In this document: positions 25,201 to 37,200 of the stretch, in pieces
How the letters are laid out: every line of letters starts with the position of its first letter
Numbering within the stretch: the stretch's first letter is position 1
Assembly: GCF_033807575.1 (NCBI RefSeq)
Contig: NC_084725.1
Span: forward strand, 8,839,001-8,903,000
Source: Cydia pomonella
Lineage: Eukaryota > Arthropoda > Insecta > Lepidoptera > Tortricidae
DNA length: 64,000 bases
Direction: 5' to 3'
The notes under the pieces: model-generated
What the model was told of the DNA's origin: nothing
What the model saw: the letters and a program-made list of their open reading frames with translations, nothing else
Database searches by the model: none
Translations under genes and position numbers: made by a program

Positions 25201-28200
25201 GAAATCCTCTTCTGTTCCCAGTCATCGTCATAATAAATATATTTTTATCTTACTAAATTTAAACTTTTTCATTCGTTTTTTGTTCTGTTCAACTTCATAC
25301 CTCGTATCCGTTGCCTTTTCCTCATCTGAAACGCACAGCGCGTGCTGTATTTAGGCGTTTTTTTATTATACCGGATCCGGTCCGGATCCGGTGATTTTTA
25401 CCGGATCCGGTAGCTCCTGAAAAGTGCCGGATCCGGCCGGATTACCGGATCCGCCGGACCGGATTGCAATCCCTACTGGCAACCTTACTCACCGGCAGGA
25501 ACACAACACTATGAGTAGGGTCTAGTGTTATTTGGTTGCGGTTTTCTGTAAGGTGGAGGTACTTCCCCAGTTGGGCTCTGCTCTAGATCTGGAATGACAT
25601 CCGCTGTGCTGTGCACTACCACACAAAGCGAGACGACATTCACAGTGTCCATACCTCTCTTTTCATCGTAGTTTAAGTACATACCCGGGTCCAGTAGGCC
25701 TTAAAGGGCTTAAGGATACACTAAACTACAATTTTGATTTTGACGTCCCTTTATTTACGCAAAAAGTCGAGTGATATCGTATAATATTCGTCGTCGTGAG
25801 TAAAGCCCAAATATTGGCCCCAATTACTTTATTTATTACCTTTGGGAAACAAACAGGCAAAAACAACACACATAGTAAATCAGATTACATATCCACAAGC
25901 CAAACAGTTTTCACTAATGAATAATGACAATTATGTTGCTCAGAAATTAACATTAATATATTAAAACGTGCAAAACTCAAATAACTCTAACTGTTGAAAC
26001 AATATTTAAAAAAATGGCAAGTATGCTGAAATATACTGACTAATCAATATTATTATTAGCTGTACTTTTTATTGCGGAAACAAACTGTTGTAATGATAAA
26101 TGGAATATATCAATATCAGAAAAATTTTCGTGATAAGTTCTACACGCTCTAAGAACCTATTTCTTGCATAACGACTGATTAGTGTCTCATAAATATGTGA
26201 CCACAACCTCGTCACAGATCATGGCAAGACGCCCTCCGCACGTCGGGCGACCGCCCCGTGGGCCGCGTCACGGACGTGGAGGAGGGTCACGAGTACGAGT
26301 TCCGGGTTATCGCCGTCAACAAGGCCGGCCCCGGGGAGCCCTCTGAGCCGAGCAAATCCGTTATCTGCAAGCCGAGATTCCGTGAGTATTGTCTATTTGT
26401 TTTTACATACATACATACAATCACGCCTATTTCCCGGAGGGGTAGGCAGAGACCACGGATTTCCAATTGTTCCTATCGTGACATACCTCTTTCGCTTCCT
26501 TCACTTTCATGACATTTGACTTTTGTGACATATACTACCTGTAGTTTTTTAATTTTATAAAGATAGTTTATTTTCCAAATAGGCACATTACAATGCGCTT
26601 ATGAACGTTAAATAAAGCTACGACGGCTCTAGTCCTACACCTCTGACCCGAGAAGATTTAAATCCTTCCTAAATTGTAGGAGGGTATCCCAATATGGGAC
26701 CGGCAAGAAACTCGGCGGACACATCTTTTCAAAACATTACATGTATAACTAACATGCATTAAATAAAAAAAATACAATTTAAATTAATATGGAATAAAAA
26801 AAAAACAAAATAAAGTATCCATTACAAAGGGGCAGTCTTTCTCCGGGTCGAGATACTGTTGCGGTACTCTCGTGCTGGACCAACTGCCCGCATACTCGGG
26901 ATAGTTGATAAACTAGTATACTCGGAATGGTAATAGTTGTCTTTTAAATCTAATCTAATTCTGATTTATTTGGGTTCTATTATAATATTCTTACATAGAA
27001 ACTCTTATTACGGACTATTTCATAACCCTACCATTTTATTAACAGTGGCACCGAAGATCGACCGCAAGAACCTGCAAAAGCGCAAGGTCAAGGTCGGCGA
27101 AGTCCTCAAGTTCGAGGCCGACGTCAAGGGCGAACCGGAGCCCACCATCACCTGGACTCTCAACGCGCAGCCGCTTAAGCCGGACGAGCGGCTTAAGATC
27201 GAGAACAAGGTACACATATCGCATGAGTATGTTTTTTTATCAAACAATTTTGTTGTTAGTTTTTTTTCCATTGTGACGTTTCTACAGGATTTAAATGGAA
27301 ATCTTTATGATGTTTTATTTCACGTCAATTTTAAACACAAATTAAATGAAAAAAAAAATTATTTTTATTTTGGCAAGCCCAACGAGTTCATAAATTTAAC
27401 GAGTGCTAAATTAGACGAGCGCAATGCAAATTCCACTGAAAACGAGCAAACGAATAGTTAATACAATTTTGACATTATCAGATATTGCAACTGCCTGCCA
27501 GCATTACAAATAACAAGTTGTTAATTTATGTCAGTTATTTCACTTGCTGAGTTATTTTTAACCCACGACGAAATTTTAACTTATAACACCTCTCATAAGT
27601 TTAAACTTACAGACACATTAATGTGTCTATAGCATCGTAGCTTCCTAAGGGGTCATTTAGACGGCGCGTGAACTCGCATGCGATTTTAGTTACATTGCGG
27701 ATCATTGAGGCTATATCCAACTCAGCCGACCGATCAAATACCGCAATGTAATGAAACTTGCATGCGAGTTCTCGCACCGTCTAAATAAGCCCTAATTAAC
27801 CGATTTGAGTGCGGTTTTTTAATTGAAAGTGTTATCTTTTGATATTGTTCTTAGATGGCATTTTAATTTTGTATTTATTATAATGTTAAAGGTTATATAC
27901 CAAATCAAATGTTAACTCGTCTTCTGTTTTCAGGATTACCACACATCGTTCGCGCTGCAAAAGTGCACGCGCAAGGACGGCGGCACGTACCTGGTGACCG
28001 CCAAGAACGACTCCGGAACCGATTCCGTGGAGATCGAGGTCCAGGTCGTCAGCAAGCCGGCCAAGCCTAAGGGACCTTTGAAGGTGAGATTTGATGTTTT
28101 TTTAATTAATAAATTAATCATTTTACATTATAAGTAGGGCAAAAGAGACTCAAGAAAAAGTGCGACTGCAGAAAGGTCCTCTATTATTCTTAAATTGAAT

Positions 28201-31200
28201 ATCTTCAATTAAATTTGTTGATAGAGAAATTATCGCTATGCTCATTCATTTCTAATAAGGCTACTCCAACATCAACTTTACTATTTTCCATCTATTAAAT
28301 ACTGAAATACCAATCAAAGATTAAATAAACTTACACATGTCGTGTGCCAGGTTTCGGACGTGAAAGCCGACGGCTGCAAGCTCAAATGGGAGCCGCCGGA
28401 AGACGACGGCGGCGAGCCCATCGAGAGCTACGTGGTGGAGCGCATGGACACCGAGTCCGGCCGCTGGGTGCCCGTCTGCAGCACCAAGAGCCCCGAGGCC
28501 GACGTCACCGGCCTCAACGAGGGCAAGGACTACCTGTTCAGGGTCAAGGCCGTCAACCCCGAGGGAGAGAGCGAGCCGCTGGTCACCGAGACCGCTACCA
28601 CCGCTAAGAATCCTTATGGTGTGTTTCATCATTTTTTTAAGTTTATTCGAGTCCATTCGAAAGTTGGTGTGAAGATGTTTTTGGGCATTAAATACCGATG
28701 TTAAAACGGTAAGATTCCATATTGTCGGCGGAAAAAGATGGTGATAGTGGTCCATGGAAAAACAGCAACATTTCTGGCAAAAAGATGGTCCTGGTAAGTT
28801 CAGTTAAATAAATAGTTCGAGACGATGAACATCTCCGGTTGCTGTATCCCCGTCTGCACGAGCGAGACTCCCGAGGCTGATGTCACTGGCCTCAATGAGG
28901 GCAAGGACTACCTGAGATGGATTGGGTAGTAGCTCAGGCAAATTAAATATTATTTTAGTATCTGGTGTATAGAAAAATGCCTTAAGAAATAAGTTAGATT
29001 TGAGAGACGTCGTCGACCGTATGGATATCGAATCATCAGATATTTTTTAGTTTCATTTCTCGCCCGCACTGGTCAATCGGACAAATAAATTTACATACTA
29101 TCTAAAAACGTACTTTCCCAACAAAAACAGAAAAACTACGGTACAAAAAGTCGGATATGACATGGTCTTTCTTTTCTTTCTCAGGCGAACCGGACGCCCC
29201 AGGCAAGCCCGAATTCAAGGACTGGAGCAAGGACCACGTGGACCTCAAGTGGGAGAAGCCTTCCAGCGATGGCGGCGCGCCCATCACCGCCTACATCGTG
29301 GAGAAGAAGGACCGCGACAGCGGCAAATGGGTTAAAGCTGCTGAGGTACGGATATACTTACTTACTACTTACTCCGTTGGCTCAGCGACCCAAAATGAGA
29401 CTTGGCTTCTCGGTCCTGTGCGACCTCTCGCCAATTGTCGACTCGAAGCTCGCGCAGATCCGCCTCCACCATACGGATACATACGGATGGATACGGATGG
29501 AATAGATGGGTCATGGATAGGTACGGATATAATGGTTTTATTTATTGAAACCTGCGAAATTCAGCACGAGTCGTAAATCCAAGCCAGCAAATTATCTAGT
29601 TTTGTACTCGTAATACATACTCGCGAAGAACTCAGAAGAGTTTTAAGCACTGGCTCATGAGGCCAAAATGAAAAGAAATTATTCTACGACTTTTGCTCGC
29701 TTTGGCCAAATAATTTTGGAAGTTGCGATGAAAAAATTAATAATACATAACTCGCGAGGAACTTGTAAGAGTTTTTGCCACTCCCCCATTCTACGACTTT
29801 TGCTCGTATTGGCAATTTTTTTGGGAATTACGATGAAAAAAATCTTTGAAGCTAGGCCAAATCTTATTTTAGTGTCTAAATTCTAAAATCCTTTCAATTT
29901 ATCCCGAGCATCTTGCATATATAATTAAGTTTTGTTCTGACAGTAACTGATTAAAAAAAAATAGTGATAACTACAGTTACAAATTATCTTGACTGAAAAT
30001 TGTTCCGACAAAGGGTTAGATTGCAACCAAAACTCAGTAATTACTACCACAAATTCAGAGCCATAGTGAACCGTACAAGTCACAAAACAAGGTTAATTTT
30101 TGTTTAATTTACTGAGTTTTGATCGTCGCCTGACGAAATTATTAGTTTACTAAGCTATGTGATTTTGGTCTCTAGGTCCCCGGCACCAAGTGCGAAGCTC
30201 GCGTGCCCGACCTGATCGAAGGCAAGACCTACCAGTTCCGTGTGAAGGCCGTCAACAAGGCCGGGCCCGGCAAGCCGTCCGCCGCCTCAGAGAACTTACT
30301 CGCTAAGGACCGCTTTGGTACGTACACCTGTCATACTTTGGCGTATGGAAGGTAGAGGCAAGGAATAGAATCTCCATAGGCAGAACTGTTGCAAAAGTGT
30401 CCAGCTGTCAGCTATAAATAATATTTCCAAATCTCTCCAGAGTAGCGCTAGAGTAGCTGAGAACCTAGCGTTATTGACGGAGTGAAGTGCGCTGTCTATG
30501 TTTTGATTTTGTTCTCAAGTATTCTAGGTATTGTAGCACCACCTATTTATGGTTTTTTGTCAGATATTTTTTGGTATATGGAGATTCTATTCCTTAACTC
30601 TACCGTCCACACTTTGGCGGTTATCACACGCTCGTTCTTATGATTGAGCGAGATAACGCTATGCGCGTATAATAGCGACATCCCGCTCGCACATGCGACG
30701 TGTGAATGGCATCCAATGTGATAACCGCCTTTTACAATAAGGATTATTAGTAGAATCTCTGACAACGCTGCATTGTTATTTAAAATAGGCGAAAAAATCG
30801 ATCTCCCATACAAATTTTGAATTTCGCGTCGTTATCTTCTGATGTTTGCTTGCCACAGTATATGTGTATTCGCTCTGTGCATGACTGTGGCGCCGCCCTA
30901 GTGGGTGTAGGATATATTGCTTATTTGACAGTCGGCAGCTACAAAATCGGATGAAGATATCATCTTACGAAAGTTCATATTTTCACCACACGCGCACGAC
31001 CGGCGCCGCTTGTATTCCTTTCACTACGAACTTCGCACATAACAAAGAGATTTTGAAATAGAGGTGTATTGTCAAAGAAAACTTTGAAGCCATATAAATT
31101 TACTGCCGTCATTGACACATGATTAAAACTTTTACAACGCCATTTGACTCTGATCCTTATTCTTTTACTGATATGTGTTAAATATCAAAAAGTGGCGCCA

Positions 31201-34200
31201 TCTTACTGGGCACAACATAAAGGTTATGGCGCCATCGCTCGAAACGATGCTGTCCTTTGGCCTTTGATTTATTCTTCTTCTTCTTCACGTGCCATCTCCG
31301 TCCAGGAGGTTGGCGACCATATGTCTATATGTCTCTCTATGTTCAGTCATGCGAATTAGTCCATCTATGCTCTTCACTTTTAACCAGTCTCTTATATTTT
31401 TAGTCCATGATGTGCGCCTTCTACCACGACCACGCTTGCCTTCAATTTTTCCTTCAATTATTACTTTCAGTAGGTTGTATTTGATTTATTAGATGGCGTC
31501 AATTTTTGATATTAAACAAATTAAAAAAAAAACAGTAAATATTATAAGGATCAAAGTCAAATGGCATTCTAAAAGTTGTATACATGTGTCGAAAGATGGC
31601 ATTAAATTTATGTGGCAACAAAGTTTCCATTGACAATGCAACTCTATTTCAAATTCTCTTAGCACATAGCCAATAAAACACAGATTCCAAAACAAAAGTT
31701 GTGTGTAATTAGACATCTTGTGTGTATAATATTGTGTTTATTGCCTTACAGCGCCCCCGAAGATTGACCGCACGAACATGCGTGACATCACTATCAAGGC
31801 TGGCCAGAACATCCGCTTGGATATCAAGGTCAGCGGTGAACCTCCACCAACCAAGACCTGGTACGTATTTTAACATATTTAACCCTATATTGAAATATAA
31901 AGAATCATATAGATCGTGTCATTCACGAAGACGCGTGTCTTGAGTCGTATTGTCATGTAATTAACGGTCAGATTTGACAAATATGCGCGTCAATGTGGAT
32001 GACACGAATTAAACCTAATAAAGAATAAGTTCTTCACCAGTACATATATTGATCGATGATTGACGACCAGTTTGGCCTTGTGGGTAGTGACCCTGCCTAC
32101 GAAGCCGATGGTCCCGGGTTCAAATCCTGGTAAGGGCATTTATTCGTGTGATGAGCATGGATATTTGTTCCTGAGTCATGGGTGTTTTCTATGTATTTAA
32201 GAATTTATAAATATTTATATATTATATATATCGTTGTCTAAGTACCCTCAACACAAGCCTTATTGAGCTTACTGTGTGACTTAGTCAATTTGTGTACTAG
32301 TGTCCTATAATATTTATTTATTTATTATTATTTATATTTATTCTCTCCCTAGAAAATATATAGTTAAAATTTATTTTCAGAATATTAACACGTTAATGCA
32401 ATCTCGATCGGCAGGAAATTTCGATTTATGCTATCTTGGATGAGATGTCGATTATTATTTTCGAGATCTCGAACGAGATTGAAAGATTGACGCGTGTAAA
32501 TTACTTTTCTTTTTTTGTACGTTGCTGTTTTATTTTGCAAATATAACAGCAAGTACCCGAATTCTTAGGGAACTTTGTTTAAACGAACTCATTTTTAATT
32601 ACTTTCATAAAGTAATTAAAAAATAATCTCAATCTCGAAAGCCTGGCGAATGAGAACTTGAAACACCCAATCTCGATTCGGATTTTTCGCGCGAAGTCTC
32701 CAATCGCCAATCTTCGTTCGGGTTTGCATTCCTTAATTTTAACTCGGTTTCGTTGACCCAAAATGGACATTATACGTTAGCTATTAACATTTTTCATTTT
32801 GTTTTTTGCTAATATGTTATCTCCGCCCTCAGGTTCCACAACAAGGAGCGTCTAGCCACCCGCGACGACCTCACCGTCGACGCCGAGGACTACAAGATCA
32901 AGCTAACGGTCATCCTGGCCGCACGCAAACACAGCGGCACTTACGTACTGAAGGCTGAAAACAGCAGCGGCAAGGACGAGGCCACCATCCAGGTCAACGT
33001 TCTGGATGTACCGGCTAAGCCTGAGGGACCGCTCAAGGTAATTACAACTATGAATATATGGCTGTAGGGTCGATGATGTCTAGACAAGATCCAGCTATAG
33101 GTCATCGTGGCCGCATGCAAACACATCGACATTTACGTACTGAAGGATGAAAACAGCAGCGGCAAGGATGAGGCCACCATCCAGTTCAAAAGTCCTGAAT
33201 GTGCCGGCTAAGCCCGAGGGACCGCTCAAGGTAATTACAACTATGAATATATGGCTGTAGGGTCGATGATGGCTAGACAAGATCAAGCTATAGGTCATTG
33301 TGGCCGCATGCAAACACAGGGGCACTTACGTTTTTAAGGTTGAAAACAGCAGCGGCAAGGACGACGCTACCATCCAGGTCAACGTTCTGAAGGAGAAGGT
33401 AAAGTCTGAGGAATCGCTCAAGGTAATTAGAACTCTATAAACTAAGGCTATAGAGTTGACAATTGCTGTACCAAAAGATCAATCTTTCTCTCATCATACA
33501 AATTGTATGCTTGAAAATACCACATAGATTGCATAGAAAAATATCATGACGTTTATAACTAAATATTATAATCGAGGTACATTACAACCTGTTCAAAACC
33601 AATCATATAATTGTCTGTTCTCATCGGTGTTATGTGTAACATTACACATACATTGCACAAGGGACAAGGCAAAATTACCCATAAAATGTATGCATCCAAA
33701 ATTGAACCTTCAGTCCTAGTCTTAAACTTGAAATTCCCGCAGATCTCCGACGTCCACAAGGAGGGCTGCACGCTCAAGTGGAACCCGCCGCTGGACGACG
33801 GCGGCGCGCCCATCGACCACTACCTGGTCGAGAAGATGGACACCGAGACCGGCCGCTGGATGCCGGCCCTGAAAACTAAGGATCCTAAGGCGGAGATTGA
33901 CAACTTGGTGCCTGGACAGGAATACAAGTTCAGGGTCTCTGCGGTCAACAACGAGGGTGTATCGGAGCCGCTGGAAGCGGATCATGCTATTATTGCGAAG
34001 AATCCGTTCGGTGAGTGTTTATTTACTTCTCTTTATACTTAAGACTTAAAAAAACATGGACCAGACGCTGGATGCTAGCGCTCTGTCGGAGCAGATCATC
34101 AGCTTGATTATTTATTTGTTTCCTTTATTTTTAAAGCTTAGAATGCTTTTGATTGTTGCGGTTACATACATTCAGATTAGCCTATGTCAGTTATCGTTGT

Positions 34201-37200
34201 TTCTGTAGGACAGCAAGTTGTTTATGGAAATTGTTCAGTAAAGCTACATATTCACCTCGCAGAGTATTCCAGTATGGGTAAGATGGTCGGCTCTTTATCA
34301 TTTTTCACCATGTCTGTCACGTTCTAACAAGTATGTAAATGCGAAAGTGACGGGCATAGTTAAGTGATAAAAATGAAACCATGCTGTCACCGATTGGTGG
34401 TAAAAACAACCTGTAAGGCCTATATTATCGTCAACCGTCGCAGCATTCTTAATTCCTTTGAACTCCCTCGACTTATTTTACTAATCTTAATTTTTCTAAT
34501 CCTTTCCTTTATATTTTTTTTCACAGACGAGCCCGGCAAGCCTGGCACACCGGAAGTTGTGGACTGGGACCGCGACCACGTGGACCTCAAATGGGAGAAA
34601 CCCATCAAAGATGGCGGCGCTCCCATCACCGGATACATTATTGAGAAGAGGGAGAAGGGATCGCCTAAATGGGTGAAAGCCTGCGAGGTAAGTTCAAAGA
34701 TACTTATAGGGAGCGTGCATGAACTGTAGGAGGCGGCTCAAGAGCCATCTGATTATTGGCGCGAGGCGTAAATGTGATGTTTATTGTTCCGATGTAGCCC
34801 ACTAGATGGCAGAACCTATTATGCACAAGAAAACACGTGATGTGTAAACATGTATATAATTCCGATGTATATAATCAGAAATGGCAATAAATTGTAACAC
34901 CTTTGTTATATATTATATATCCTTTTTTTTGACAGGTCGGCCCCAACGACAACGAGAAGGCCACAGTGCCCAACCTGGACGAGGGTACAGAATACGAGTT
35001 CAGGGTGAAGGCCGTGAACGAGGCTGGTCCTGGCGAGCCCAGTGATGCCAGCAAGAGCGTCGTCTGCAAACCTAGGCGATGTAAGCATCCTTTTTTTACG
35101 ATATCGGGGCTTCCATAGTAAAAGTCGACGGTATGATCTTACGGAAGTATCAATTTCCGATGTCAGATTTCGCTGGAATGAAACACATCTACGTTACTCT
35201 GGCGACTATGCATAGTTATGCTACAACCAGGCTGGCATGATGATGACCAAGGCTCGTAACCAGTTTTTTCTTCATACAAAAAATACCGGTATAATTACGT
35301 TCTTTTTCGTTATTTGGTTTATTATTTCATTTCTAATGGGACAGTCTAATAATACTACGTTGTTACCTAAATACATGATTTAGTCTTACTTAAAGAGCAT
35401 AAAATAATTAAAAATATTGGGTTATTTCGGGATTTAAAAAAAAAAACCGGTCCGAGCCCTGTTGATGACACCTGGCCATCTGGAGATGAGTGTTGTAATA
35501 AAACAATGCAATCTTATTGTGCTTGGACTTAAGAGATTCGTTTTAATGACAGTCTAAAGATAAATACAATCTGCAATTAAATCCTGTACTGACGAATACT
35601 TTTATGTCTAAAAACGATTCTAATTTTTCATTTTTTATTACAGTGGCACCAAAGATCGACCGTCGCAACCTGCGCACGATCAAGGTCCGCGAGGGCGAGC
35701 CCATCTCGCTCGACATCAAGGTCAGCGGTGAACCCGCACCTGACGTCACTTGGACGCTCAACGGCAAGAGTGTACAGAGCGGTGGCGGTCTCAAATGTGA
35801 GTCTTACTGCATTGTAATAAAGTTTAGAGTAGCTTGACATTATAGTCCGCGAGGGCGAGCCCATCTCGCTCGACATCAAGGTCAGCGGTGAACCCGCACC
35901 TGACGTCACTTGGACGCTCAACGGCAAGAGTGTACAGAGCGGTGGCGGTCTCAAATGTGAGTCTTACTGCGTTGTAATAAAGTTTAGAGTAGCTTGATAT
36001 TACAGTCCGCGAGGGCGAGCCCATCTCGCTCGACATCAAGGTCAGCGGTGAACCCGCACCTGACGTCACATGGACGCTCAACGGCAAGAGTGTACAGAGC
36101 GGTGGCGGTCTCAAATGTGAGTCTTACTGCGTTGTAATAAAGTTTAGAGTAGCTTGACATTATAGTCCGCGAGGGCGAGCCCATCTCGCTCGACATCAAG
36201 GTCAGCGGCGAGCCCGCACCTGACGTCACATGGACGCTCAACGGCAAGAGTGTACAGAGCGGTGGCGGTCTCAAATGTGAGTCTTACTGCGTTGTAATAA
36301 AGTTTAGAGTAGCTTGACATTACAGTCCGCGAGGGCGAGCCCATCTCGCTCGACATCAAGGTCAGCGGTGAACCCACGCCTGACGTCACATGGACGCTCA
36401 ACGGCAAGAGTGTACAGAGCGGTGGCGGTCTCAAAAATGTAAGTCTTATTGGATTGTAATTAGGTTGAGATTTGCGTGACATCAAGGTGCGCGAGGCGAG
36501 CCCATCTTGCTCGACATCAAGGTCAGCACCGAACCCTCACACACATGCCTGACTTCACGTGGACATTGAATGGCCAGAACGTACAGAACGGCGGCGGTCT
36601 TTAATGTGAGTCATACTCAATTGTAATTAGGTCGAAAGTCGCTCGACATTAGAGTCAGAGAAACAGAATCACAACTTACCAATCTTCACATATGGTTGGA
36701 TTGGATGAAATGCCTTTTAACATCAACATTTAATCAATTCTTCTGTTCCACAGTGATCGAGATCCCATACATGACCAAGTACCAGCACTCGAGCCCGAAA
36801 CGGAAGGATTCCGGCACGTACAAGATCCAAGCCGTCAACAAGTACGGACAAGATACAGCCGAGCTTGAGATCATTGTTACTTGTAAGTATCGATACGATC
36901 CTTTATCTTTGCACTTTCCCGGTTACGTCCTAAAGAACCTAAATGTGCTTTTAGCAAACTAATTTCAAAAATGTGCATTGCCTAATACAATTTTTTACCC
37001 TTAAACTATTAGAAAAATTTACTGACCAGTAGGGAAACGAGGTCGAGTTGAGATTGGTCCGGCTTTTTTCACGATTTTTTCCTTCACTTCCACTATACCC
37101 GACGCGTCGAACAATGATGCCTAATAGGCATTGCCTACGACAGTTCCCCCAAGTCGCTTTTGGACGGGCTTAATTTAAGAAATAATTGAAGAAATATGTT

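Larger units (their letters stand above)
23676..25475. mobile_element. hAT-type DNA transposon (non-autonomous), 1,800 bp
   Basis: Ends TAGGGATTGCAA and TTGCAATCCCTA form 12-bp terminal inverted repeats, followed on both sides by GC-rich subterminal blocks of CCGGATCC/GGCCGGAT units (about 23700-23770 and 25370-25462). Exact 8-bp target duplication CTGGCAAC (23668-23675 and 25476-25483) fits the hAT preference nTnnnnAn. No intact transposase frame is visible; the interior contains a LINE-like fragment, so it is non-autonomous or decayed. Confidence -1.
23569..25695. repeat. Dispersed repeat family E, interrupted by the hAT-type element
   Basis: Left part 23569-23675 (GTAGCCTATGGACGCCCGCA, GTTACATGCGCGTTGCCGAC) and right part 25476-25695 (ACCGGCAGGAACACAACACT, CATACCCGGGTCCAGT) together match the uninterrupted copy at 49782-50139. 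Another copy, interrupted by different sequence, is at 40708-41515. Confidence -1.

Noticed and set aside
35846..36438. CRISPR-like array
   Set aside because: Regular 160-bp spacing, but the whole unit is repeated (no variable spacers) and it is a copy of a coding exon in a eukaryotic gene.
36326..36438. Fifth array copy as the true partner of exon 37
   Set aside because: 113 nt with two extra A residues; joining it to exon 37 would shift the frame, whereas exon 36 itself joins exon 37 in phase.
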